64,000 nt of DNA from CAWGXG01 sp963826505 (GTDB lineage Bacteria > Chloroflexota > Anaerolineae > Aggregatilineales > Aggregatilineaceae). Each line of letters starts with the position of its first letter. Within the stretch, counting starts at the first letter, position 1. This document shows, in pieces, positions 29,105 through 37,591 of this stretch. The notes under the pieces are model-generated. The model was given only the letters and a program-made list of their open reading frames with translations. It searched no databases and was not told the DNA's origin. The position numbers and the translations under genes were made by a program. The stretch covers positions 62,001 to 126,000 of the forward strand of contig CAWGXG010000005.1 in the NCBI GenBank assembly GCA_963826505.1, in the 5' to 3' direction.

Positions 29105-30070
29105 TTGGTTAGTTTTATTTTTCAGCGTTTCATGTGGGCCATCCTGCAAGTCCTATTGGTCGGCACGGTTGTTTTTGCCCTCCTCCACCTCTTGCCCGGC
29201 GACCCTGCGATGATCATCATCGGCTCCGAGAGCACGCCCGATCCCAAAGTCGTCGAAGCCGTGCGCGAGCGTATGGGACTCAACGATCCACTGATCGTAC
29301 AATACGCTCACTGGATCGGCGACCTGGCCCACATGGACTTGGGCCGCTCCCTGGTCGATAACTCGCCGGTGTGGGACACCATTTCGCACCGGCTGCCCCG
29401 CACACTTCAGCTCGTCGGAGCGGGCATTCTGCTGGCCACCTTGTTGGGCATCCCGCTAGGAGTTATCTCGGCGCTCACCTGGAACAGCATGTGGGATAGG
29501 GCGCTCTCACTTTTCGGCGCGGTCGGCATCTCACTGCCGGTCTACGTGTTCGGCATGCTGCTGGTACTCGGATTCGGAGTTCAGTTGAAATGGCTCCCGG
29601 TGGCCGGGTACGCAGCGCCCGGCGACAATTTTCAGGCATTCTTAGAGAAACTCGTTCTTCCAGCGATTACGTTGGCTTTGGGTCCGATGGCCATCATCAC
29701 GCGCGTGACGCGTTCGTCTATGCTGGAAGTGCGCGGGCAAGAATATATTGTGACAGCACGCGCCAAGGGGCTCCGCGAGCGCGTCGTCGTCTACCGGCAC
29801 ATGCTGCGCAACGGGCTGATCCCAGTTGTGACCGTCATCGGATTGCAGGTTGGCACGTTGATTGGCGGTACCGTACTTGTCGAATACATCTACAACTGGC
29901 CAGGGCTGTCTACGCTCTTGCTGCGCGCCGTCCGCCGCCGTGATTACCCTACCGTCCAGGGCATCGTCCTGGTCTCGGCAAGCTTCTTCATTCTGATCAA
30001 TCTCGTCGTCGATATTCTCTACGGCTTCCTCGACCCGCGCATCCGACATTCCCGGTCAGGAGGTGATTAG
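29105..30070 (+). CDS. dppB: peptide/opine-type ABC transporter permease, DppB-like
   Basis: This has 321 residues with six predicted membrane helices. The TTG start at 29105 is chosen because family members begin with a short basic/aromatic stretch (here SFIFQRFMWAIL) directly before the first helix. Family marks are FALLHLLPGDPA, GLNDPLIVQY, and the EAA loop in RAKGLRERVVVYRHMLRNGL, which docks on the ATPase. It begins the plus-strand unit facing the deglycase operon. No ATPase (DppD/DppF) gene is present in the window, so energising subunits must come from elsewhere. The probable cargo is a glycated amino acid or small peptide, inferred from neighbours. Confidence 0.92.
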   Translation: MVSFIFQRFMWAILQVLLVGTVVFALLHLLPGDPAMIIIGSESTPDPKVVEAVRERMGLNDPLIVQYAHWIGDLAHMDLGRSLVDNSPVWDTISHRLPRTLQLVGAGILLATLLGIPLGVISALTWNSMWDRALSLFGAVGISLPVYVFGMLLVLGFGVQLKWLPVAGYAAPGDNFQAFLEKLVLPAITLALGPMAIITRVTRSSMLEVRGQEYIVTARAKGLRERVVVYRHMLRNGLIPVVTVIGLQVGTLIGGTVLVEYIYNWPGLSTLLLRAVRRRDYPTVQGIVLVSASFFILINLVVDILYGFLDPRIRHSRSGGD

Positions 30071-30892
30071 GTGTCTCCCCGGAAACGTCGTCTGGTATGG
30101 CTGGCTGCAAGCGCGGCCGTGGTCGTATTGGTTATCCTGTTGGGCATTCTGGCACCGGTAATTGCGCCCCACGATCCGCTGGAAATCAACGCCCAGCATG
30201 TGCTCAAGCGGCCCGACAGCCAATATCTACTAGGAACAGACGAATACGGTCGCGATATTTTGAGCCGGCTGATGTACGGAGCGCGGCCATCTTTGACCGT
30301 TGCTGCCGGGGCGACACTCCTTGCGTTTGTGTTGGGCACGACCGCGGGTGTCGTAGCGGCTTATGCGGGTGGCTGGGTGGAGCAGATCATCATGCGCCTG
30401 AGCGACACACTGCTCAGCTTCCCCCCCATCCTGCTCGCGATGGTCGTCGTCGGGTTCATGGGCGCGGGCGTGACAAATCTGATCGTCGTGATTGGCCTCC
30501 TCTACTCGCCATCCTTCGCCCGCCTGGCTTACGCAGCCACCCTTCAGGTGAAGGGAACCCTTTATTTTCTGGCAGCTCGGGCCATCGGCGCGACGCCCAT
30601 CCGACTGATTGCGGCGCACATCATCCCGAATATCGCCGCCATCTTGATCGTCCAGGCCAGCCTCACCGTCGCCGCATCAATCTTGCTTGAGTCAGGGCTC
30701 AGTTTTCTTGGGTTAGGCGTAGTCCCACCTACCCCCTCCTGGGGCCTGATGATTGGGGCCGCACGGAGTTACATGTACCAGTCGCCGCTCTATGTGGTGT
30801 GGCCGTCGCTGGTCATTGCTTCTACCGTGTTGGCCGTTAATACCTTTGGAGACGCTCTTCGGGATGTTCTCGATCCGCGGCTGAAACGATAA
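30071..30892 (+). CDS. dppC: peptide/opine-type ABC transporter permease, DppC-like
   Basis: This 273-residue inner-membrane protein has an N-terminal helix, then the DppC pattern IAPHDPLEINAQHVLKRP, a LGTDEYGRDILSRLMYG block, and the EAA loop in ARAIGATPIRLIAAHIIPN. GTG 30071 is the start: the strong site aggaggtgat overlaps the dppB stop, leaving no gap between the two genes. It pairs with the upstream permease to form the channel. Tight coupling suggests 1:1 synthesis. Confidence 0.92.
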   Translation: MSPRKRRLVWLAASAAVVVLVILLGILAPVIAPHDPLEINAQHVLKRPDSQYLLGTDEYGRDILSRLMYGARPSLTVAAGATLLAFVLGTTAGVVAAYAGGWVEQIIMRLSDTLLSFPPILLAMVVVGFMGAGVTNLIVVIGLLYSPSFARLAYAATLQVKGTLYFLAARAIGATPIRLIAAHIIPNIAAILIVQASLTVAASILLESGLSFLGLGVVPPTPSWGLMIGAARSYMYQSPLYVVWPSLVIASTVLAVNTFGDALRDVLDPRLKR

Positions 30893-30935
30893 CGCGTCAT
30901 ACATTGAGTCACACGACTTCAAAGAAAGGAGATCA

Positions 30936-31019
30936 ATGCACAATACGTCAGTGGTTCAGCAGTTTCAAAATGACAACAATTACACGAGTTCAGGAGGCAA
31001 GACATGTACCGCAAGATAG
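30936..31019 (+). CDS. 27-codon leader ORF overlapping the binding-protein gene
   Basis: A strong Shine-Dalgarno (aaaggagatca) sits right before ATG 30936. The frame runs through residues rich in Asn, Gln, Thr and Ser and stops with TAG at 31019, 16 bases inside the next gene (start 31004), in a different frame. Its ribosome site is at least as good as that of the real gene. It may couple translation of the binding protein to the permease genes or act as a regulatory leader peptide. It may also be chance. No homology is claimed. Confidence 0.35.
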   Translation: MHNTSVVQQFQNDNNYTSSGGKTCTAR

Positions 31020-32554
31020 GTTTGACTCTCGTCAGTCTTTCGTTGTTGGTCGTCCTCGTATTGGGATCTATCCCGCCTATGGCAACTGCTCAGAGTGGCT
31101 CCGAAATCGTCATGGCGATTTCCAGCGAACCCCCGAATCTTGACCCGCACATCAACGCTGGCACCGCCGCGCGTACTGTGCGCTTGACCGTCTACCGTGG
31201 CCTATTCAATTACAATACCGAAGGCGTAGCATCGCCTGAGCTGGCCGAGTCGTATGTTGTCTCGGACGACAAGCTCACCTATACGTTCACGCTGCGCGAC
31301 GCCCTGTTTCACAACGGCGATCCCGTCACTGCTGATGACGTCAAGTTCTCGCTGGAACGGATTCTCAATCCCGATACGGGCGCAACCTTCTACAAACAAA
31401 TGTCGGTGATCGATCACGTCGACGTCATCGATGCAAAGACGGTTGCAGTCACGCTGAAAGCCCCCACGGCGCCTTTCATCGACTACCTGGCGCTGCCCGA
31501 ATCAGCGATTGTCTCAAAGAGCTGGACCGAAGCGCATGACGGCGATCTCAGCGGAAACCCAATGGGCGCCGGGCCATTTGTCTTCAAGGAATATACCGAA
31601 GGCCAGCGCATGGTTGTGGAGAAATTCGACGGCTATTACAAAGAAGGACTGCCGAAGTCGGACCGCATCGTGTTCGAGTTCTATGCAGACGCAACCACCC
31701 GAGCCAACGCCCTGGTTGCCGGAGATGTCGATCTGATCTCCTATGTCGGTTGGAACGACATTCCCATGCTTAAGGCCAATTCTGATATTCAAGTGTTGGG
31801 CGGTACCGGTCCGTTCATGGGCTTGATCTTTAACACCACCTATGGCCCCTTCTCCGATCCGCTCGTCCGCCAGGCGTTCGGCTACGCCATCGACCGCTAT
31901 GCCGTGATCAATACGGCGTTTTCTGGGCAAGGTATCCCGATCTATGGCATGGCCGTGCCCACGAATTCGTTGGCCTACGATCCGAAGTTCGACAATTATT
32001 TCGAATACAACCCGGACAAGGCGAAAGAACTTTTGGCGGAAGCCGGGTATCCGGATGGTTTCACAGCGCGTCTGCTGGCGACCTCACAATATGCGTTCCA
32101 CGAGCAGACCGCAGTCGCCGTGCAGGCAGAGATGGCCAAAGTCGGGGTCAATCTGGAGCTCGATCTGCCAGACTGGGCCACACGGTTGGATAAGAACCTG
32201 AAGGGCGACTACGATCTGTTGGTCGTCGGTACGGCGGGCGACATCGCCGATCCCGACTATCTCAGCGACTACTATCAGAGCGGCGATATCCGCCTTAACA
32301 ATGCGCCGGGTTATGCCAATCCGCGCGTGGATGAACTGCTCGATCTGGGTCGTGAGACGCTCGACCCGGCTCAGCGCAAGGAAATCTATGGCGAACTTCA
32401 GCAGATCGTGCTTGACGAGTCGCCATTGGTATTTCTGATGTGGCGCGATCAGAGCTACGCAGCAACTTCGAAATTGGAGGGCTTCACAAATCTGCCTGGA
32501 TTCCTCTCGTTCCAGTCGGGCATGTCGTTGGAGAATGCATATCTGACCAACTAG
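31004..32554 (+). CDS. dppA: family 5 (DppA/OppA-type) extracellular solute-binding protein
   Basis: This has 516 residues from ATG 31004, which follows caggagg. A Sec signal peptide ends near MATAQ (residues 1-29) with no lipobox Cys, so the protein is secreted or loosely held. The SBP_bac_5 order is clear: SEPPNLDPHINAG, RGLFNYNTEGVASPELAESY, FTLRDALFHNGDPVTADDVKFSLERI, and GQGIPIYGMAVP with DKAKELLAEAGYPDG. Family members bind peptides, opines, heme or nickel. Next to FrlB/FrlD-like enzymes the likely ligand is a glycated amino acid or dipeptide. A 111-base gap after dppC carries a small leader ORF. Confidence 0.92.
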   Translation: MYRKIGLTLVSLSLLVVLVLGSIPPMATAQSGSEIVMAISSEPPNLDPHINAGTAARTVRLTVYRGLFNYNTEGVASPELAESYVVSDDKLTYTFTLRDALFHNGDPVTADDVKFSLERILNPDTGATFYKQMSVIDHVDVIDAKTVAVTLKAPTAPFIDYLALPESAIVSKSWTEAHDGDLSGNPMGAGPFVFKEYTEGQRMVVEKFDGYYKEGLPKSDRIVFEFYADATTRANALVAGDVDLISYVGWNDIPMLKANSDIQVLGGTGPFMGLIFNTTYGPFSDPLVRQAFGYAIDRYAVINTAFSGQGIPIYGMAVPTNSLAYDPKFDNYFEYNPDKAKELLAEAGYPDGFTARLLATSQYAFHEQTAVAVQAEMAKVGVNLELDLPDWATRLDKNLKGDYDLLVVGTAGDIADPDYLSDYYQSGDIRLNNAPGYANPRVDELLDLGRETLDPAQRKEIYGELQQIVLDESPLVFLMWRDQSYAATSKLEGFTNLPGFLSFQSGMSLENAYLTN

Positions 32555-32584
32555 CACGCGCACTTCTAAATTTGGGCACTGGCT

Positions 32585-32612
32585 GCTGCGGCGCGATACG
32601 TTGCGCCGCAGC
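32585..32612 (+). terminator. GC-rich hairpin between the binding protein and kinase genes
   Basis: A perfect 10-bp stem (gctgcggcgc / gcgccgcagc) encloses an eight-base loop and is followed by acgctttt and a second short T-run. It may be a partial terminator or an mRNA-stabilising hairpin that raises the binding protein relative to the kinase. Confidence 0.55.
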
Positions 32613-32664
32613 ACGCTTTTCACGCGTTTTAGCTGTTATGAAGAATCTGTATGGAGACGGACGA

Positions 32665-33471
32665 ATGCGTGTCATTGGCGTTGGGGACAACACGGTCGAC
32701 AAATACAAGCATCTGAAGCGGATGTTTCCAGGGGGCAATGCGGTGAATGTGACCGTTTTTGCGCAACAGCACGGGCACCAGGCGAGTTACCTGGGGTGGC
32801 TGGGTAACGACGTTTACGGCCAGCTCCTATTGAATGCACTCAAAGAGGAGGGCGTCGATACATCGCGCTGCCGGGTGCTCGACACTCCCAACGCACACTG
32901 TGAAGTCGATCTGGTTGACGGAGATCGCGTGTGGACCTTCGCCACACCTGGGGCTCGCCAATTCCTCGCACTAGCCGAAGATGATCTCGCGTTCGTACGC
33001 GAACACGATCTCACGCATTCAAGCATTTTCAGCTATGTCGAGCGCGATCTCCCCCGCCTCAGCGCGGTGTCGGCCACTCTGTCCTACGATTTCTCGAACA
33101 AGTGGACGCGCGAGTATCTCTCAGCCACGCTCCCGTCAGTGCATGTGGCGATCCTCTCATATCCTGACCACGATCAGGCCGACACAGAAGACCTGATGCG
33201 ATGGGTAAAAGATCAGGGCGTTCGCCTCGTGTTGGTGACGCAGGGCAGCCAGGGTGCAACTGTGTACGATGGGCAACACTTCCACCGGCAAGGTGTCGTC
33301 GAAACAGAGGTCGTAGATACTCTTGGCGCCGGCGATTCGTTCGCCGCGCGCTTTCTGGTCGAACACCTTTCGGGAACGTCTATCCCTGAGGCGATGACTA
33401 AAGCCGCAGAGTCCGCCGCTTCCACATGTGGCCACTATGGCGCGTTCGGACACGGCATTCCGTTTGGCTAA
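32665..33471 (+). CDS. frlD: PfkB-family kinase, FrlD-like (fructosyl-amino-acid 6-kinase)
   Basis: ATG 32665 is chosen because ggag lies eight bases before it and family members begin exactly here; an upstream ATG at 32638 is possible. The 268 residues carry the ribokinase fold: MRVIGVGDNTVDKY, the FPGGNAVNVTVFAQQHG substrate/lid region, SYDFSNKW (shared with FrlD), and the catalytic anion-hole motif DTLGAGDSF. FrlD phosphorylates the sugar 6-OH of fructoselysine before FrlB deglycates it. It closes the importer operon, while the matching deglycase is first in the divergent operon. The exact substrate is inferred from this pairing, not proven. Confidence 0.85.
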   Translation: MRVIGVGDNTVDKYKHLKRMFPGGNAVNVTVFAQQHGHQASYLGWLGNDVYGQLLLNALKEEGVDTSRCRVLDTPNAHCEVDLVDGDRVWTFATPGARQFLALAEDDLAFVREHDLTHSSIFSYVERDLPRLSAVSATLSYDFSNKWTREYLSATLPSVHVAILSYPDHDQADTEDLMRWVKDQGVRLVLVTQGSQGATVYDGQHFHRQGVVETEVVDTLGAGDSFAARFLVEHLSGTSIPEAMTKAAESAASTCGHYGAFGHGIPFG

Positions 33472-33487
33472 TCTGAGTTCGATACTG

Positions 33488-33504
33488 TTGGCCCGTAGGG
33501 CCAA
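33488..33504 (+). terminator. short hairpin after the kinase gene, possible terminator
   Basis: ttggccc-gta-gggccaa forms a perfect 7-bp stem 17 bases after the kinase stop. There is no T-run after it, so it may instead belong to the adjoining IS remnant. Confidence 0.35.
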
Positions 33505-33527
33505 GAAACCTCACGGGTGCCCTGATT

Positions 33528-34029
33528 CTCGCCTACGCAGCGTCGCGGTAGTAGTCATGAATGATGCCACCCAGAACATTGCGACAGCGCACCGGACCGC
33601 TCGCTGCCCGACTGGCTGGAGGGACGGGAATCTGTTGATTGATCCCTTGATGCGGGCGCGCCGTATAGAAAAACGCCTTGGGTTTTGCGATCCGAATCAC
33701 ATTCCCCAGTTGTTTGATCGTGCCACCGGTTGTGGCTTTCAGGCGGACCGTCTGCACGACCAGCGTCCGTTTTTCGCCACGGGACAGCCGCATGGGCTGG
33801 CAGGGTTTGCGCTCGTAGATCGCTAGCTGCCGGCTCAGCAACACGATTTCCAACTCTTTATCGCATGCCAAAGTGCGCCTGAGCTGGATCAACTCAACCA
33901 GCGTTGAGACAATCTGCAGCACCATGAACCACAGCATATCCTCCCCTTTTCCATCAACGAAAAACCGGCCTATTCTACCACCCGGTTCGGATGTGATCGC
34001 GGTTCATTTCACTTATCCAGGGAGTTTAT
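33528..34029 (-). mobile_element. internally deleted IS remnant with fused transposase ends
   Basis: About 500 bases align end to end with the larger remnant at 38470-39440 except for a missing internal block of roughly 465 bases. The minus-strand frame 33937-33533 (134 codons) fuses the transposase N-terminus (MLWFMVLQIVSTLVELIQL, then ELEIVLLSRQLAIYERKP) directly to the C-terminal RPHQGINQQIPVPPASRA motif and skips the catalytic core. The outer right end (accggcctattctac, then gatcgcggttcatttcactt) is shared with the other copy. It cannot encode an active enzyme. Together with the other copy it flanks the sugar-uptake operon in direct orientation. Confidence 0.7.
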
Positions 34030-34064
34030 TTGGAGGTACGCCGTGAAAATTGAAACTACTCATG

Positions 34065-34132
34065 CAACATGTTGGATCGAAAATATTGACTTTTACGAAT
34101 TTTCATGTTTCAATATAACCAACATGTTGGAT
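34065..34132 (+). promoter_or_regulatory. twin palindromic operators around a candidate promoter
   Basis: The 13-mer caacatgttggat occurs at 34065-34077 and 34120-34132, 55 bases apart. Its core CAACATGTTG is a perfect palindrome, extended to CCAACATGTTGG in the second copy. A candidate promoter lies between them: TTTACG at 34092-34097, a 16-base spacer, and TATAAC at 34114-34119. The second operator touches the -10 box. This is the layout of a dimeric repressor, possibly looping, that controls the lyase/sugar-importer operon starting at 34226. No regulator gene lies next to this operon. Confidence 0.6.
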
Positions 34133-34225
34133 GCAACGCATTACTAAAGAAATTCGCAATGCTACGCGCTATCTCTATCTACCAGGAATAATCATAACGG
34201 CTAATTCTCAAAATATGAGGTCACA

Positions 34226-35149
34226 ATGAACAAACCACAAGGAATCATCCCCGCCATGCTCACGGCATTCAACGCTGACGGCAGCGTGGATGTTGGGGGA
34301 ACCAAGGCTTTTGCCGAATGGTTGATTAGCAAAGGTGTCCACGGTCTCTCCCCTGCGGGCAGCACAGGCGAAGGCGCGGCCATGTCGGATGAAGAACGCA
34401 TCCAGGTCATCAAAGCGACAGTTGAGCAAGCGGCTGGTCGCGTGCCAGTCTACGCCGGTATCATCCACTATTCGACCAAGCTCGCCCTCAATCTCGCCCA
34501 AGCCGCGATGGATGCAGGCGCGGACGGGTTGATGGTGCTCCTGCCTTTCTATTACGGACCAACCATTCCCACGGCAATGGATCACCTGCGCACGATCTCC
34601 AAGGCTATCGGGCAGCCCATCATGGTTTATAACAATCCCTGGTTCGCCGGGTTCGAGCTAGTCCCGGCGCAGGTGAAAACCCTGGTCGATGAAGGCGTCG
34701 TGAACTCGATCAAAGCGGCTCACGGTGACCCGATGCGCGTTAACTACCTCAAATACCTGTGCGGCGACAAAATGACCGCTCTCTATGGTCATGACTACGC
34801 GCCATTGGAGGCATTTGTTGCGGGTGGTGACGGCTGGTTGTCTGGGCTGCCCAATGTCGTCCCTGATCTTGCCGTTGAGTTGTTCGATGCCGTACACAAC
34901 AAAGGCGATCTCAGGCTCGCGCAGAGCCTCTGGGCGCGGATGGCGCCGCTCGGCTACTACTTTATGTACGAACGCCAGGGCGCGAACGCTGCACCGCACT
35001 GGCTGACCGTCTTCAAAGAAACGCTTCGTCTGTTGGGCGTAGATGCTGGAATGCCTCGTCTGCCCGCCGTTGAAATGACAACCGAAGAACGCGCCTTGCT
35101 GCGCAAGTACCTGGCTATGGTCTATCCGGAGCAGGTCGCCCCCTATTAG
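34226..35149 (+). CDS. DapA/NanA-family class I aldolase or lyase
   Basis: This 307-residue TIM-barrel protein belongs to the dihydrodipicolinate synthase/N-acetylneuraminate lyase family. Visible marks are the phosphate/carboxylate loop GSTGEG near residue 46, the YNNP motif with the catalytic Tyr (MVYNNPW), and the Schiff-base Lys in SIKAAHGD. Members cleave or condense pyruvate with sugar acids or aldehydes. Heading a carbohydrate ABC operon, this one more likely acts on a sugar acid (a sialic acid or keto-deoxy sugar acid) than in lysine synthesis. It begins about 95 bases downstream of the twin operators. The substrate is not determined by the sequence. Confidence 0.85.
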   Translation: MNKPQGIIPAMLTAFNADGSVDVGGTKAFAEWLISKGVHGLSPAGSTGEGAAMSDEERIQVIKATVEQAAGRVPVYAGIIHYSTKLALNLAQAAMDAGADGLMVLLPFYYGPTIPTAMDHLRTISKAIGQPIMVYNNPWFAGFELVPAQVKTLVDEGVVNSIKAAHGDPMRVNYLKYLCGDKMTALYGHDYAPLEAFVAGGDGWLSGLPNVVPDLAVELFDAVHNKGDLRLAQSLWARMAPLGYYFMYERQGANAAPHWLTVFKETLRLLGVDAGMPRLPAVEMTTEERALLRKYLAMVYPEQVAPY

Positions 35150-35308
35150 TCAAACAGGCAAAACCAATTGCACGCGTATTTTGAACGATCCCAGGCCAAC
35201 AAGGAGGTTCTATCAAGCCGATAACAGTGAGTCCGGAGCAGGTTTGTTCAGCAGGCATTCGGCCTTTCGAAAAACAGTTCAACCACTTAGTGATACGGGA
35301 GAAAACAG

Positions 35309-36625
35309 ATGATATCGTTGAGTCTTAAGAAGAAAATCTCGATCGGGCTCGTGATCGCTATTGTTATAGTCCTTGCGATGCAGCCCGTGCTGGCACACTC
35401 GACGGCTAAGGCGCGTCAGGATAAGCTAACCATCGCTCTGGTCCTCAACACCAGCGACTACAAGACGGTTGAACCCCTTGTTCAGCAATGGAAAGAGCAG
35501 ACCGGCGTCGAAATCGAAGTTATTGAAGAAAATACGCAAACGTATGTGGCCGATTACGTGCTGGCCGCCAACACCAAGAGCCCCAAGCTGGACCTGATCA
35601 TGTTCTGGGATTTCTATCTGGATCAGCTTGCGCCGATGCTCACGCCGCTGGATGGGAGCGTTGATCCGGCAGTAGCGCTGTCTGATGAAGATCGCGCCGA
35701 CTTTATTAATATTGCGCTGACCGACTATAACGGCCATCCGTATATCATGCCCTACAGCCTGGATGTTCGCATGCTCTACTACCGCACCGATCTGTTGGAG
35801 GCCGCTGGTTTCACCGAGCCGCCGCAGACATGGGATCAGTTGGTTGAATACGCCAAGGCGCTTACCCAGGACCTTGACGGCGATGGCAACATCGATCAAT
35901 GGGGTTTTGTATCGCTTGGGTTGGCCGGGCAGGTATTCAACACCTACACCTTCTTTGACTTCCTCTTCCAGAAGGGCGGCCAAATCTTTGACGAAAACGG
36001 CAAACCTGCCTTTAATAGCACAGAAGGCGTCGAAGCGCTGCAATTCATGGTTGACCTGAAAAACCTGTACAAGGTGATGCCGCCGGATGTGATCACGTAT
36101 GACAACAACGAAGTTCATGAAGGCTTCCTGGCGGGCAAGTTCGCGATGACCAACCACTGGCCGTACATGTTTGGAATGACGGCGGGCACGGATATTGAGG
36201 ACGTCGTCGGTTACGCGCTCGAACCCGCCCCCGAAGGCGGTGAGTCGGTTACAACCTTCAACCGCTGGGGTTTCGGCATCCCGCTCATGTCCGACAACAA
36301 AGAACTCGCCTGGGACCTGGTCAAGTTCCTGACCAACACGGAATCTGGTGCATTTGAATATAGCCAGATGCTTGACTGGCCGGCGCGGGCCTCGGCCTAC
36401 GAGGTCCCCGACGTCCTGGCGCAGATTCCCGAGCGTCATCGCCTGTTCTCTGAGTTCGTCTTCGACGTAGCCGAAAACTACTCTGAGACGGTCATCCTGC
36501 CACGCGGTGGTGAAACCTCCCAGATCCTGGGTGAATACATTGACCAGGCCATGGCCGGTGCCATGTCCCCAGAGGATGCGCTCAACGAAGCCGCCAACTC
36601 CATCAATTCGCTGTTAGAAGAGTAG
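35309..36625 (+). CDS. family 1 extracellular sugar-binding protein (CUT1 importer)
   Basis: This has 438 residues. A Sec signal peptide (hydrophobic core IGLVIAIVIVLAM) ends near VLAHS at about residue 31, without a lipobox Cys. The mature part shows the SBP_bac_1 pattern: EPLVQQWKEQTGVEIEV, an LDLIMFWDFYLDQL domain entry, PYIMPYSLDVRMLYYRTDL, and ETSQILGEYIDQA at the C-terminus. It begins after gggaga at a good distance and is followed by a perfect hairpin before the permease genes. With the DapA-like lyase it suggests import and cleavage of a sugar acid or amino sugar. Confidence 0.92.
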   Translation: MISLSLKKKISIGLVIAIVIVLAMQPVLAHSTAKARQDKLTIALVLNTSDYKTVEPLVQQWKEQTGVEIEVIEENTQTYVADYVLAANTKSPKLDLIMFWDFYLDQLAPMLTPLDGSVDPAVALSDEDRADFINIALTDYNGHPYIMPYSLDVRMLYYRTDLLEAAGFTEPPQTWDQLVEYAKALTQDLDGDGNIDQWGFVSLGLAGQVFNTYTFFDFLFQKGGQIFDENGKPAFNSTEGVEALQFMVDLKNLYKVMPPDVITYDNNEVHEGFLAGKFAMTNHWPYMFGMTAGTDIEDVVGYALEPAPEGGESVTTFNRWGFGIPLMSDNKELAWDLVKFLTNTESGAFEYSQMLDWPARASAYEVPDVLAQIPERHRLFSEFVFDVAENYSETVILPRGGETSQILGEYIDQAMAGAMSPEDALNEAANSINSLLEE

Positions 36626-36647
36626 GTCCCTTTCGACCAACCGCAAT

Positions 36648-36678
36648 TCTGGAGAGAAGCGCAAGGCTTCTCTCCAGA
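36648..36678 (+). promoter_or_regulatory. perfect 13-bp intercistronic hairpin
   Basis: tctggagagaagc and gcttctctccaga pair perfectly around a five-base loop, without a T-run. It lies between the sugar-binding protein and the first permease. Such a hairpin typically protects the upstream mRNA or attenuates read-through, as in malE-malF, so the binding protein is made in excess over the permease. Confidence 0.65.
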
Positions 36679-36721
36679 AGCATCTTTCACAGCCTTCTAG
36701 CGTGAGATTGGCATCCTTCAC

Positions 36722-37591
36722 ATGTTGCGACGATTAACGCCCTACCTCTATGCGCTTCCGGGCCTCCTGCTGCTGGCCGTTATTCTGGCCTACCCTATCG
36801 GACGTGGCTTCTATTTGAGCTTTTTCAAATACAATCTATCCTCGTTTGGCCCGCCCACGCATATTGGCTGGCGAAACTATGAAAATCTTTTCAACGATCC
36901 TCTTTTCATTAATGCTTTCAAACACACGATCACCTTTGTTGTAGTGTCGATTTCCGTTGAATTTGTCCTCGGATTAATGTTTGCGCTGCTGCTGCAACTT
37001 GACTTCATAGGGCGCAATATGCTGCGGGGAATCGCCCTGCTGCCCTGGATGATGCCCCCGGTCGTGACGGCGTTTGTCTGGGCGTGGTTGCTGAACGGAA
37101 CCTACGGTATCGTGAATTATGGGCTGGGCGAGCTCGGTATAGTTTCAAAACCGATTGAGTGGTTCAGTTCGACCCATCTAGCACTGCCGACGCTTATCTT
37201 TATCGATGTATGGCAGTCTACCCCGTTTGTAATGCTGGTTTTGTTGGCCGGTCTGCAAAATATCCCGGAAACGCTTTACGAAGCAGCCCGCATCGACGGT
37301 GCAGGTGTGCTGCGCAGCTTCCGTTTCATCACATTGCCGTTGCTTAGACCCGCTGCTGCCGTTGCGTTACTCATGCGTACCATGGTTGCGTTGCGTTTCT
37401 TCGATGCCGTCTGGATTATCACACGCGGTGGTCCGGCCAGTTCAACGGAAGTCCTGGCGACTTACGCCTTTAAGAAATCAATGCTAGGTTTCCGGATGGG
37501 CTACGGTTCGGCGGCTACCACGATCATTTTCCTGCTCGCGTTTGTCATGAGTGTGGGTTATATTCGCCTGATCCTGCGGCGGGAGACCTAA
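36722..37591 (+). CDS. CUT1 sugar ABC transporter permease, MalF/UgpA-like
   Basis: This has 289 residues with six predicted membrane helices. The N-terminal helix (LYALPGLLLLAVILAYPIG) is followed by the typical WRNYENLFNDPLF amphipathic stretch. The EAA docking loop reads ETLYEAARIDGAG, and a RFFDAVWIITRGGP block closes the domain. It starts at ATG 36722 after the intercistronic hairpin and directly abuts the second permease. No ATPase is encoded in the operon; a shared MsmX/UgpC-type ATPase elsewhere is usual for such systems. Confidence 0.92.
   Translation: MLRRLTPYLYALPGLLLLAVILAYPIGRGFYLSFFKYNLSSFGPPTHIGWRNYENLFNDPLFINAFKHTITFVVVSISVEFVLGLMFALLLQLDFIGRNMLRGIALLPWMMPPVVTAFVWAWLLNGTYGIVNYGLGELGIVSKPIEWFSSTHLALPTLIFIDVWQSTPFVMLVLLAGLQNIPETLYEAARIDGAGVLRSFRFITLPLLRPAAAVALLMRTMVALRFFDAVWIITRGGPASSTEVLATYAFKKSMLGFRMGYGSAATTIIFLLAFVMSVGYIRLILRRET

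Noticed and set aside
35426..36439. 337-codon minus-strand frame across the sugar-binding gene
   Set aside because: Antisense to a clear SBP_bac_1 gene; no domain.
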